64,000 nt of DNA, taken from contig CP136067.1 of the NCBI GenBank assembly GCA_032622095.1, positions 77,836,705 through 77,900,704 on the forward strand, written 5' to 3'. How positions within the stretch are numbered: position 1 is the first letter of the stretch; every line of letters starts with the position of its first letter. Below are positions 37,576 to 55,450 of this stretch, piece by piece. The DNA is from Siphonodentalium dalli. Its lineage: Eukaryota; Mollusca; Scaphopoda; Gadilida; Siphonodentaliidae. Below the pieces are notes generated by a model. That model searched no databases, was not told the origin of the DNA, and saw nothing but the letters and a program-made list of their open reading frames with translations. Made by a program: the position numbers and the translations under genes.

Positions 37576-38164
37576 ATGGCGGATGGCCGTGTTCGTCATG
37601 TTGAGTGCGATAGTACAGCGATGTTATACGGAAGCACAACTCAACGAGAGTCAGTAAACGGTGGTACGATGACTGCATTTTACAGCAATATGATGACGGG
37701 GCCTGGACTACCTACGGCACCTCCCGATATGTATTACCCGCAAGATTCAAAAGTAGACTACAATTATGAATCGAGTCCTAACCCTCCGCCGTGTGGGACG
37801 GACTCTGAATCAGTTCCAGGATTCACGAACATTGGAAATTACAACAGATATTCGCCTGTGGAAGGATCCGAACATTTCCAAGGACAACAGTTTAAAAATT
37901 CGCAATATCAACAAAACGGACCAGCTCTACCATTTCCACCGTGTTCTATGTACTCAGACTCCGGGTCTAATTTAGATCATCGGTTTCCGCAGTCGTGTAA
38001 AACAGAGGACTCGTCTCAACCTCACACTCCCGTGTCATACGTGCCGCAACATTTCTACTCGAACTATCAAAATCCTATGTGCAACAGCAACAATATCAGT
38101 ATGTTATCTCAAGTTTCACATCAGAACATGGGAGTTTATCCGTGGATGCGGCAAGTAACTTCCG
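37576..38164 (+). CDS. Lox5: Hox protein Lox5, exon 1 (N-terminus and YPWM hexapeptide)
   Basis: This exon codes for residues 1-196 and the first base of codon 197. It is the low-complexity N-terminal part of a Hox transcription factor, rich in Ser, Pro, Asn, Gln and Tyr. It ends with the hexapeptide YPWM (residues 188-191), which in Hox proteins contacts the TALE cofactor Pbx/Extradenticle. The donor G|GTACGT (GT at 38165) gives a phase-1 junction that restores the frame in exon 2. A second GT inside CAAGTAACT (38154) is a weaker alternative. In-frame TGA codons sit immediately upstream (37573 and 37567), so 37576 is the first possible ATG in this exon. Its context is poor, and Met16 or Met32 (37669, beginning MTAFYSNMM) could be the real start. 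The intron position, just downstream of the hexapeptide, is typical of Hox genes. Confidence 0.9.
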
Positions 38165-44654
<6,490 letters not shown>

Positions 44655-46356
44655 CAGACGCCGCGCGATATATAACCGCACCGTGAGCAGAAACCAACGA
44701 AGTTCGCCAAAGAGAACTCGTTCACCAACAGTTCCAACGGATGTTCTCGGCGGAGGATGACGTCAGCCCGCCAACAAGCGTCCTGTCCAAGTACAATAGT
44801 CAGCCAGAGTTTCTCAACTGATATATGTTCTGGACTGACAATGTTGCGAACCATATATTGTACTGACGAACTGCAAACAGGGTTCCATGGTTTCTTCTAG
44901 TCAAATTTGTGCAAGGGCACATGAAGCCGAGTATTACCGTATATAATATTGCCAAGGACGTCAAACGAATACTTTGCCCTGTTCTTCAACCGAATTCGCC
45001 GATAGTTAATAACCCACACATGCACGTAAACCAGAGTCCGTATGGTTCGACAACATACATTATGTAAAACATATAACTTGTCCTGGCATCTTTGGACATT
45101 CACATCCCTGGTCAAGTGGTCCTGCGTATCTGCTATGCTGTTGGTGGTAATGCTGAATTGTTCTGATGCTGGTAGAAGTAAATTGCCGTTACCAAACAGA
45201 ACCGTTATTTTTTCTAAAGTTGTCATTTTCGCGGTGTTTGGCTAACCCGAATGATTTGAGAAAATCATCCAGGAACATATATATTTTTTGAAAAATTGAA
45301 TAATGGCTGCGCGAATAGTCATCTTGATTATAATCAATTTGTAACAACTAATCCAACCAGTATAGTAAAATATTTCGCAGTGTATATACATATGTTTTTG
45401 AAAGTTTGATACACAAAATGGCTTTTCCGGGATATGTTCTGATTGTCCGAACACAGCGAAACTGAGAACTTTAGAACAAATAACGGTACTGTATCGTAAC
45501 AAAAACAGTTTGCCCGAACAACATCATATCAATTCAGCAGGAACCACCAGCATCATAGCACATTAGCAGGACCACTTGGCCAGGGGTGATTCACCTTTCT
45601 GAAATTAATAGATATTTCAATATGATATTGTCATAATGATGCCATATGAGTGTCAAATCCGATTGTGTGCCACTATTGACTACCCACTGGACTCTATATA
45701 CAATACACATGTATTGTTTATAAGGTTTACACATGTGCCCTAAATTCGACTGTATAAAATACGAACGAGATACCGCATGTAAAACTTTGATCGTTGCACA
45801 CTACATGTGGTTGAAATCAGTGCTGTCAACTGTCCAGTTATGCATTCAGTTAGACGCTAAAAGTCGCATGTCCATGTAACTGCACCTCGCTAATACCAAA
45901 ATTGGAATAATAACGCGCAACTGGTAATATATATGCATCATAAGCCACCGTATTTTAATTATAGACAAGTCATATTCGAACAATAACATATACACGTAGG
46001 TTGTATCTTACCAATATTCACCCCGGCTGGCGATGCACGAGGGGAACAGGAACCAATGTATTCAGATTTTGAAGACTCAGAACCAAAAAACGGGAGTATA
46101 CGGGTACGTCAATAACAGAGTACGTGTTTCATCTTACTTGTTGTCGCCATTGTTTTATGTGTTTCTCAGATGTATACATGAATTCATCGCATAATGTGTG
46201 ACGTCATCATTATATTGTCAAATGAGAACAATTATTGTGTTGCCAAAGGCTCGTTTTAATATAAATATTGTTAACCTGAACTTTTTCATTCATTATATGT
46301 CCCCTCACGAGGCTAAGGGTCATCTTACATATATATCAAGTAGTCCAATGACACAT
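44655..46356 (+). other. Lox5 3' flank, probable 3' UTR and intergenic DNA
   Basis: The first about 200 bp are GC-richer than the rest and hold open frames after the stop: 44676-44900 in the Lox5 frame, and 44687-44821 in another. I found no AATAAA up to 46300; only variants such as TATAAA near 45753 are present. The transcript end is therefore undetermined. The rest is unique-looking. Confidence 0.4.
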
Positions 46357-46773
46357 ATGTGACCCGCCATATCAAATCCAGTCGGAAGTCGGGATTTTTT
46401 AACCCTGTGCCAATGCATTTTCTTATATATGCGAGTCGACCATAGGTCGCCTCGCATATATAAGAGAATGCATTTTTACAATTTTAATAATTTGTTCTTG
46501 TATTCTTTAACAATTTTATAATAATTTCACCCATACAGAGCCCCAGACAAACATGATCAGACGACACTCTTCTATGTGCCTCTATATATGTGTGGGGCTC
46601 CCTGCAGGGTAATGGATGTTTTTTTTATTTTATGTTCTAAAAATTGTAAGAAACATTTATTTAAAAAACATGATCAAAAATTGTTAAGCCAATGCATTCT
46701 CTTATAAGAGAATACATTGGCACAGGGTAAAAAAATCCCGACTTCCGACTGGATTTGATATGGCGGGTCACAT
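46357..46773. mobile_element. MITE with long terminal inverted repeats
   Basis: TGTGACCCGCCATATCAAAT at the left is mirrored by ATTTGATATGGCGGGTCACA at the right. The inverted arms are about 65 bp and include CGGAAGTCGGGATTTTTT and CCCTGTGCCAATGCATT. The interior contains the hairpin core also present in the PiggyBac-type MITE at 10942-11179. The flanking bases allow a TA duplication. No coding capacity. It lies 1.7 kb after the Lox5 stop and marks the start of the repeat-rich downstream flank. Confidence 0.85.
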
Positions 46774-47599
46774 ATATACATACCAATATCCCCATGCATT
46801 AGCCGAGGATGATATTGGTTCCATGTGAGACTATCCGTAATATTCCCCTCAAGCAAAGCAATCATTTCTTTTAGTATACCAAACAGACATGTCCCTATAG
46901 ACTTATTTTATCATGTTTCATGGAATTTCATGATAATTTTCTTTTAGAAAGGCAACTACCCATAAATGAGTTTCTATATTTGAGAATTTGCGTGTCATGC
47001 CTGTAGGTCATGGGTTCGCTTTAACACTTTGGCCTATTTTCAGTAGATTGCTCTATGTGGTTCACACTGCATTTCAACAATTGTTTACATAGGATGTTAT
47101 AGCATGCAATTAAAAATGCAAGAGCCAGACGTGCGTTTTGCATTAATCCAGGCAAACATTGCAACATATTTTCAATAAAGAATTTTTCTGATTCTGTATC
47201 CCGGGAAAAATCTTGAATTTCGAATATCATCATCTTCATTGTATACATAATTTGAACAATTATTATAAGAGAAGACAAAACAGTTGAGTTAAATGCAATT
47301 GTATATAAGGGTGAAAATATTTCCTTGTTTGTCACATTAGGTGCCAAGATCTGCTAAAAATAACTTTAAATTTCACAGAACAATCCAATAACCAAATAGC
47401 TTATTGTCTTGATAATATGAAAGTAAGCTTTATTTGTGTCACAATGCTGTTCTAAAATTTTAGTTGCGTGTTATAACATCATAGCCCCATATATTATTAT
47501 GACGAATAAAGCATCCACAAATTTCTCAAGTACTCATATCAGCCCAATGTTTCATTGATCAGCAGACATGACATGAACTTTCTCAAATATAGACAACTA
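46774..47599. other. Intergenic, nothing firmly supported
   Basis: AT-rich sequence with one 108-codon - frame (47021-47347) of no recognisable family and an isolated AATAAA at 47175. The sequence changes abruptly at 47600, where the Helitron-like array starts. Confidence 0.4.
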
Positions 47600-48266
47600 T
47601 AGCAGGTTAGCCCGCCACTGGCGGCGATCGTCAGAAACATGACAATGTTTTTGTTTTTCAATTTGACCCGATTTGACCTTGAATTGATGGTTTTCAAGGT
47701 CAAGGTCAGGTCGGGATCACAATTTAACCCGTCCATGACACTTCCCGTAGGTAGCAAGTTTGAGCTCAATCGGTTCGAGTCTATAAAGGACACACATATA
47801 TATGACACTTCCCGCAGGTAGCAAGTTTGAGCTCAATCGGTTCGAGTCTATAAAGGACATACACATATATTGTTGGTACCCGTTTCAAGGTGAAGATCAC
47901 CTCGTAGGAAGCCCTAAGTACGTAAGAATCACACAGAAGCGAGTTCCAGATAACGTAAACAAAAGCCGTATGCGAAAGCCGAAGGGAATAAAGAGCGTTA
48001 ACCGGTTAACGAACCCAAATATGGAAGATCTTTATCAACGACACTGCGGATACGAACGCTCTTTAACTATCAACGCTATTAATCCCGAAGTGCCGTTTTT
48101 TGTGACTGAGAGTGGAGAACGGGTTATCTGAGCCACGACGACCATTCCCGAGGGTTTCTACACTTAGATGGGAAGTTTGAGCCCAATCGATGCAGCCGTT
48201 ATCGAGTCTATAGAGGACAAATATATTTACACATATATTTACGTAGTTCTCAAAATATATAGTAGA
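47600..48266 (-). mobile_element. Helitron-like unit 1 of the minus-strand array
   Basis: Read on the - strand, it starts TCTACTATATATTTTGAGAA (at 48266) and ends in the hairpin CCGCC-loop-GGCGG followed by GCTAACCTG and CTAT. The last base differs from the CTAG of its neighbours. Inside is a 68-bp duplication (47744-47870) with TTTGAGCTCAATCGGTTCGA, and an inverted CGCTCTTTA(A/T) pair at 47988 and 48057. Non-coding, so a non-autonomous element. Confidence 0.65.
47738..47872 (+). repeat. Tandem duplication, unit about 68 bp
   Basis: TGACACTTCCCG(T/C)AGGTAGC, then AGTTTGAGCTCAATCGGTTC, then GAGTCTATAAAGGACA(C/T)AC occur twice in a row. The same phrase recurs singly throughout the array (51440, 54862, 56090, 56999). 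Confidence 0.85.
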
Positions 48267-50806
48267 CTAGCAGGTTAGCCCGCCACCGGCGGCGTTCGTC
48301 AGAAACATGACATTTTTAAAATTATTAAATTTTTTTAAAAATGTTTTAATGATTGATTCGTCAATTGAACTGAATGGTCAGAATACAGAACTGAAAACGT
48401 GAGGAGACACGATGAGCCCGACGTTGTCCGAGCTATTCAAAAACCAAATTTCAAGTCGATAGCTCCACCCGTTTCCGAGATCTGGTCTGCGCATGCGCGA
48501 AGCTGGCGTTAGCCCGCCACCGGCGGCGTTTGTCCGAAACATGACATTTTATGACATGTTTATTTTTTAATATTAATTTAATGTTTTTTAAATGTAATAT
48601 ATATTTTTTCTGAATTGTTTCCGAAACATGACATTTTATCACATGTTTATTTTTTAATATTAATTTAAAGGCACGTGCGGCCTTAATTGTCGAAATTATT
48701 CATATTTGTTCCAAACACCGTAAACAGAAAAACATTAAAACGCATACATTTCCGTTCATATATACAATGACCACCGCGTAAACAGCATGTTATCATAAAT
48801 ACCTACTATATTTTACCTAAGCAAGAGCCTGATTGTGTTACAGAAGACAGCACAATGCTACTGGCTAATCACACACAAATGGCATAAACGCTCTTTATTA
48901 GTTCCATATCAGGTATTCACCAACAAAGAACGCTCTTTATGTTTACCATCATAATATAAACAAACACCAGAAAAGTAACTTTTTATGCTTTTGTTTACAT
49001 AACAATGGTCAAACATATGACCATAACATACTGTTTATGCGATATTTATTATTTATATACGGACAAAGTCTATCTACATTTTGATGTTCATTCTGTTGTG
49101 GCGGGTTTTGACGGGTGGAGATATTTTCACAGGATACCCACCACCAAGGCCAACCGTGTCTTTAATGATTTTTAAATGTAATAATTTTTTTTCTTCTGAA
49201 TTTTTAATTTTTTGTTTCTGGCGGAAAAATTTACCCGATGAAATCCCCCCTTCCTAGGAACGATATTGGGTTTTTCAATATTTTACCCGATTTGACCTTG
49301 AATTGATCATTTTCAAGGTCAAGGTCATGTCGGGGTCACAATATATAATTTGTGGGTACCCGTTTGAAGGTTAAGACTGACCCGATGAAAAATTCCCCCG
49401 TTCCTAGGAACGACAGACATAAGAATGTTTCACACAATGTCACCTAGGGCGGAAAAACACAACACGCTCGTGTCTATACACGCCCAGACCCAGAAGAGGT
49501 ATGATTTTATTTAACCTGCACGTGGCCATACAAGCAGCCCCTGACAGAGGTTGTCCACCCTTACGAGATGGTCAATAGTCCCCGCAAAGTTAATCCCGTC
49601 GCGAACCCCATCCTCGCAAAGAGCGGACAGTCAATTAATCCCGTCGTGAACGCCATCACCAACGCGACGTAATTTATCCCACAGGTTTACAGTGAAAGAC
49701 AACAATTGGAATGCGTTTATACCTGTTCAGAAAATCATAATTATTTACAGGAAGCCGATACAATAAATGTAGTAGGAACCAATACAAACAAGTGGGTGAC
49801 AATGTTTTGAGGCACAATAACCGCCTATACAGATGTAAGCCAAAAGGGGGAGACGCCAATCGAACGCGCATGTCCCAAAACAAAACAAAAACAGGGAGGG
49901 AGGGAGGGGGGTTGTCAACACAAGCGACTGTCCTCAGCAAATACATTATTGGAAAGAATGTTTAACGCAGTATAACTGCGCGCATCCCCCGGCCAAAGAT
50001 ATAGTTCCCATTATTCTGCTCTTCAAATTATCCCCGTTCGCTAACTAAATAGCAATACTGCCAAAAATACTTGTACTTTATAATTATGTTTTATTTTCGT
50101 CTAAGTACTCCGCAATATCAGTGTATAGCTTACTTATCTGAACTATCATGCGGTATGGTGTAGTGATAGATACGAGTGAAAGATCTCGTGATCAAACATG
50201 ATTATGTTTGTACCAAAATTTTGGTTTAAGGTTACGCATCTATAACCCGGTGCGATAAAATACGTCGTTTTGTACGACAATGTTTTTGTTTGGTATCATG
50301 TGTTGCGTTCTAAAAATAGGAAAGCACTTGTTCCCGTATACGTTTGCGTAAATACGAAATTGTGAGTGTTGGTTTGTAACCGGGATTTCTGAGAAGCATT
50401 ATGCCTATAACTACCCCCCCCCTAAGCCCTGACCTAAGTGTCATACATACTATAACAATGATGTTGTAAGAGTACTATGGCATCCAATAAATCTCTCCGC
50501 ATAGGAAACCACACAATGTTCCCGTATATCTCTCTGCAGATGCTAATAACGTTGAATGGTAAACAGACGCTCTTTATAGCGATGCGTCAAAAACAAACGC
50601 TCATTAAATAATCACTTGATTAACCCACGCCGTGCCTTTGCGGTGATTTGGGAGTGGATAAAGGGTGCTCAGAGCTTCTCCAAAAATGCGACAACTACGG
50701 TGTTCGTGGGTTTTTACCCTTAGATGGGAAGTTTGAACTCAATCGAGTCAGCCGTTTTCGATTCTATAAAGTACATATATATACGGAAGTCTCAAAATAT
50801 ATAGTA
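48267..50806 (-). mobile_element. Helitron-like unit 2, interrupted by a MITE
   Basis: Plus-strand borders are CTAGCAGGTTAGCCCGCC at the left and CTCAAAATATATAGTA at the right, the latter directly abutting the next CTAG. It contains a second, internal GTTAGCCCGCCACCGGCGGC (48509), so it may be two fused units. The TTAA-flanked MITE at 48669-49161 is nested in it. The right part (from 50352) is duplicated 3.42 kb further on. No coding frame was recognised. Confidence 0.6.
48669..49161 (+). mobile_element. TTAA-flanked MITE, 493 bp, copy 2 (nested)
   Basis: TTAA lies at 48665-48668 and 49162-49165. It is inserted in Helitron-like sequence whose uninterrupted form, AATATTAATTTAATGTTTTT, is seen elsewhere in the array (for example near 53132-53151), so the empty site can be read directly. 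It carries the CGCTCTTTAT pair at 48889 and 48931. Confidence 0.85.
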
Positions 50807-52026
50807 CTAGCAGGTTAGCCCGCCACTGGCGGCATTCGTCCCATGGCTTTGGTCGATCCATTAATTTTAGTTTTTCAATGTAACCCCGTACAGGACCGGG
50901 CTACTCAAAAACCAAATTTCAAGTCGATAGCTCCACCCGTTTCCGAGATCTGGTCTGCGCACGCGCGTATCTGGCGTCGCACGGGCTCGGCGACCCGATA
51001 AAATTCGTATCCGGGGCAAGATACATTCACATACCAAATTTCAAGTCGATAGCTCCACCCGTTTCCGATATCTCGTCTGCGCATGCGCTGCACGGGCGTC
51101 GCACGGGCTCGCCAATACGACAGCGACGACCACCTGGTCAAACTACACTCACGTACCAAGTTTCGTCCCGATCGGTCGAGGTGTTGGTATCTGATGCAAA
51201 AGACGAAATTGTGAGTGTTGGTCAATAGTCCCCGCCGTGAACCTCATCGTCGCAAAGAGCGGACAGTCAATTAACCCCGTTGTGAACCTCAATCACCAAC
51301 GCGACGCAAACATGTGTTGCGTTCTAAAAATAGGAAAGCATTTTCTCTCTGCATAATTCTGCAGATGCTAATAACGTTGCTCCCCGTAGGTAGCAATATC
51401 GTTGTTGTTGATATTTACGGCTTGGGGGCTATTTTCTTATTTAGCAAGTTTGAGCTCAATCGGTTCGAGTCTATAAAGGACACACTCATATATATGACAC
51501 TTCCCGTGGGTAGCAAGTTTGAGCTCAATCGGCATTCCCTGGAATTTCCCGTAGATTGGCAGATTCCAGTAGCTTTTTATAACGGTATATCTGGGGAGAA
51601 ATCTGATGCTATATTCGTGATTATCTGGGATGATTTCGGTATATAACTATATACTGTAAAAACAAAGCGCGCCATCCGTGCTCACAGGGTTGGTCAGAAA
51701 CAAATGTTTTTTTAAATTTAATGTATGTTCCGTATATCTCTCTGCAGATGCAAATATCGTTGAATGGCAAACAGACGCTCTTTATAGAGATGCGTCAAAA
51801 ACAAACGCTCATTAAATAATCACTTGATTAACCCACGCCGTGCCTTTGCGGTGATTTGAGATTGGAGAACGGGTGCTCTGAGCTTTTCTAAACTGCGACC
51901 ACGGTCGTGTCGGTGGGATTTGACACTTACATAGGAAGTTTGATCTCAATCTGTACACGCGTTTTGGATTCTATGAAGTACACACATACACACATATATA
52001 CGAAGTCTCAAAATATATAGTATAGA
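50807..52026 (-). mobile_element. Helitron-like unit 3 (about 1.22 kb type)
   Basis: It starts CTAGCAGGTTAGCCCGCC and ends AAAATATATAGTATAGA, abutting the next CTAG at 52027. It is nearly identical to unit 7 (55451-56681) and to much of unit 6. It includes a 110-codon + frame at 51314-51646 that is repeated unchanged in units 6 and 7, and a CGCTCTTTAT pair at 51776 and 51806 (30 bp). I regard these frames as by-products of a recent duplication. Confidence 0.7.
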
Positions 52027-52423
52027 CTAGCCGATGAGCCCGACGTTGTCCGGGCTATTCAAAAATTTCAAGTCAATAGCTATTCAAAAACCAAATTTCA
52101 AGTCGATAGTTCCACCCGTTTCCGAGATCTGGTCTGCGCATGCGCGAAGCTGGCGTCGCACGGGCTCGGCGACCCGATAAAATTCGTATCCGGGACAAGA
52201 TACATACACATAGCAAATTTCAAGTCGATAGCTCCACCCGTTTCCGAGATCTCGTTTGCGCATGCGCTGCACGGGCGTCGCACGGGGTCGCCAATACGAC
52301 AACGACCGTGTCCGTGGGATTTTACCCCTAGATGGGAAGTTTGGTCTCGATCGGTGGAGAATCGTAGATTTGTATAAATGACAGACAGACAAACAGATAG
52401 ATTGTATCAAAATATATAAGAGA
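52027..52423 (-). mobile_element. Helitron-like unit 4, variant 3' hairpin
   Basis: On the - strand, it starts TCTCTTATATATTTTGATAC and ends CCCGGACAACGTCGGG, then CTCATCGG and CTAG. This is a hairpin of different sequence from its neighbours but in the same position, and it resembles the hairpin of the 57657-59749 array. The 5' end is followed by a partly duplicated copy of itself (52424-52470). Confidence 0.65.
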
Positions 52424-52585
52424 GATATGTAAATTAGATAGATTGTATCAAAATATATAGGAGAGATATGTACATTATCTACACACCATTACTGGTGTTT
52501 GTCAAAGTTTAGTGGGGTATATCAATACTCATTCACGATCATATCATTGAGGTCCGGAGGATGTGGGTTATCTCTCGAATACAGA
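52424..52585. repeat. Duplicated 5'-end fragment and short spacer
   Basis: AGATAGATTGTATCAAAATA and TAGGAGAGATATGTA repeat the end of unit 4. About 110 bp of non-element sequence follow before the next CTAG at 52586. Confidence 0.6.
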
Positions 52586-52623
52586 CTAGCAGGTTAGCCC
52601 GCCACCGGCGGCGTTTGTCCGAA

Positions 52624-53130
52624 ACATGACATTTTAATATTATTTTAATGTTTTTTAAATGTAATATTTTTTTCTTCTGAATTTTTTCCGTAACATAACA
52701 GAAACATGACATTTTTTTAATTAATTTTTTTTTTAATTTTAACATGACATTTTAATATTATCTTAATGTTTTTTAAATGTAATATATTTTTTTCTGAATT
52801 TTTTCGAAACAACAGAAACATGACATTTTTTTAATTATTTTGTTTTTATTTAATTTTTTTTTTAAATTTTAACATGACATTTTAATATTATCTTAATGTT
52901 TTTTAAATGTAATATATTTTTTTCTGAATTTTTTCGAAACAACAGAAACATGACATTTTTTTAATTATTTTGTTTTTATTTAAATTTTTTTTAAATTTTA
53001 ACATGACATTTTAATATTATCTTAATGTTTTATAAATGTAATATATTTGTTTTCTGAATTTTTTCCGAAACATAACAGAAAGATGACATTTGTTTAATTA
53101 TTTAGTTTTTATTTATATATTTTTTAAATT
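52624..53130 (+). repeat. AT-rich tandem repeat, unit 118-130 bp, about 3.7 copies
   Basis: ACATGACATTTTAATATTAT recurs at 52624, 52742, 52872 and 53001, followed each time by CTTAATGTTTTTTAAATGTA-like and TTTTTTCTGAATTTTTTC-like blocks. Confidence 0.85.
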
Positions 53131-53261
53131 TTAATATTAATTTAATGTTTTTTAAATTTAATTTATGTATTTTTTAATATTTAATTCTTTTTTATAATTT
53201 AAATTTTTTTTTTATTGTTAATTTTTTTTTTTTCTGGCGGAAAAATCCGATGAATCCCCCT

Positions 53262-53500
53262 TCCTAGGAACGACTTTCAATGAGTTAATTCATGGTACCC
53301 GTCCTAAACATTTCGAGCGATAACGTTTTGTTGAATCCCGTCGTGAAATCTCTCTGCATAATATTTCGAGCTATTTCGAGCGGGTCAATGAAATCCCCCT
53401 TCCTATATATGAACGACTTTCAATGAGTTAATTCATGGTACCCGTCCTAAACATTTCGAGCGATAACGTTTTGTTGAATCCCGTAACGTTTTGTTGAATT
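53262..53500 (+). repeat. 143-bp direct duplication
   Basis: CAATGAGTTAATTCATGGTA at 53278 and 53421, each followed by CCCGTCCTAAACATTTCGAG and CGATAACGTTTTGTTGAATC. The palindrome TTCCTAGGAA precedes the first unit and recurs at about 49253, 49404 and 53517. Confidence 0.85.
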
Positions 53501-54240
53501 GTAAACATGTCCCCCGTTCCTAGGAACGACAGGCAATCTCTCTGCATAATATGTCGAGCTATTTCGAGCGATAACGTTCACGCTTGATGTCGAATCCGGT
53601 ATTGCATTGAAGAACGCTTCTCTCTCTGCATAATATTTCGAGCGATAACATTGCATTGAATTTCCCGTCATACAGATAAGTAGATAGCGAAAACGACGCT
53701 CTTTATATAGACACTGCGGAAAACTAACGCTCTTTATATATCAACGCTATTAACTCCGAAGTGCCGATTGCGATACGAAATTGTGAGTGTTGGTTTGTAA
53801 CCGGGATTTCTGATAAGCATTATGCCTATAACTACCCCCCCCCCCTAAGCCCTGACCTAAGTGTCATACATACTATAATAGTGATGTTGTAAGAGTATGG
53901 CATCCAATAAATCTCCCCGCATAGGAAATGCACTCAATTGTCCCGTATAACTCTGCAGATGCTAATAACGTTGAATGGGAAACAGACGCTCTTTATAGCG
54001 ATGCGTCAAAAACAAACGCTCTTTAACTATCAAGGGGATTAACCCCCGCCGTGCCTTTGCGGTGATTTGGGAGTGGATAAAGGGTGCTCTGAGCTTCTCG
54101 AAAACGCTACCACGGCCGTGTCGGTGGGATTTTACACTTACATACGAAATTTGAGCTCAATATGTACACGCGTTTTGGATTCTATGAAGTACACACACAC
54201 ACACACATATATATATACGGAGTTCTCAAAATATATAGTA

Positions 54241-55450
54241 CTAGCAGGTTAGCCCGCCACCGGCGGCTTGTCCGAAACATGACATTTATTTTATTTTATT
54301 TTTTTATTTTTAGCTCCACGCGTTTCAATAAGAAAAATTTGTACCCGGTTGCTCCACCCGTTTCCGAGATCTGGTCTGCGCATGCGTGAAGCTGGCGTCG
54401 CACGGACTCGGCGACCCGATAAAATTTGTACCCGGCGCAAGATACATTCACATAGCAAATTTCAAGTCGATAGCTCCACCCGTTTCCGAGATCTCGTCTG
54501 CGCATGCGCTGCACGGGCGTCGCACGGGCTCGCCAATACGACAGCGACGACCACCTGGTCAAACTACACTCACGTACCAAGTTTCGTCCCGATCGGTCGA
54601 GGTGTTGGTATCTGATGCAAAAGACGAAATTGTGAGTGTTGGTCATTAGTCCCCGCCGTGAACCTCATCGTCGCAAAGAGCGGACAGTCAATTAACCCCG
54701 TTGTGAACCTCAATCACCAACGCGACGTAAACATGTGTTGCGTTCTAAAAATAGGAAAGCATTTTCTCTCTGCATAATTCTGCAGATGCTAATAACGTTG
54801 CTCCCCGTAGGTAGCAATATCGTTGTTGTTGATATTTACGGCTTGGGGGCTATTTTCTTATTTAGCAAGTTTGAGCTCAATCGGTTCGAGTCTATAAAGG
54901 ACACACTCATATATATGACACTTCCCGTGGGTAGCAAGTTTGAGCTCAATCGGCATTCCCTGGAATTTCCCGTAGATTGGCAGATTCCAGTAGCTTTTTA
55001 TAACGGTATATCTGGGGAGAAATCTGATGCTATATTCGTGATTATCTGGGATGATTTCGGTATATAACTATATACTGTAAAAACAAAGCGCGCCATCCGT
55101 GCTCGCAGGGTTGGTCAGAAACAAATGTTTTTTAAATTTAATGCATGTTCCGTATATCTCTCTGCAGATGCAAATAGCGTTGAATGGCAAACAGACGCTC
55201 TTTATAGAGATGCGTCAAAAACAAACGCTCATTAAATAATCACTTGATTAACCCACGCCGTGCCTTTGCGGTGATTTGAGATTGGAGAACGGGTGCTCTG
55301 AGCTTTTCTAAACTGCGACCACGGTCGTGTCGGTGAGATTTGACACTTACATAGGAAGTTTGAGCTCAATCTGTACACGCGTTTTGGATTCTATGAAGTA
55401 CACACACACACACACATATACGAAGTCTCAAAATATATAGTATAGATAGA
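54241..55450 (-). mobile_element. Helitron-like unit 6 (about 1.21 kb)
   Basis: Borders as in the other units, with CTAG at 54241 and the next CTAG at 55451. From about 54400 it is nearly identical to units 3 and 7. The first about 120 bp differ (GGCGGCTTGTCCGAAACATG), so the unit is a mosaic. CGCTCTTTAT and its variant lie at 55196 and 55226. Confidence 0.7.

Larger units (their letters stand above)
52586..54240 (-). mobile_element. Helitron-like unit 5 with internal satellites
   Basis: Plus-strand borders are CTAGCAGGTTAGCCCGCC and CTCAAAATATATAGTA, abutting CTAG at 54241. It holds an AT-rich tandem array (52624-53130), a 143-bp duplication (53262-53500), and CGCTCTTTAT pairs at 53697/53728 and 53987/54017. 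Its right half (from 53774) duplicates 50352-50806. Confidence 0.65.
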
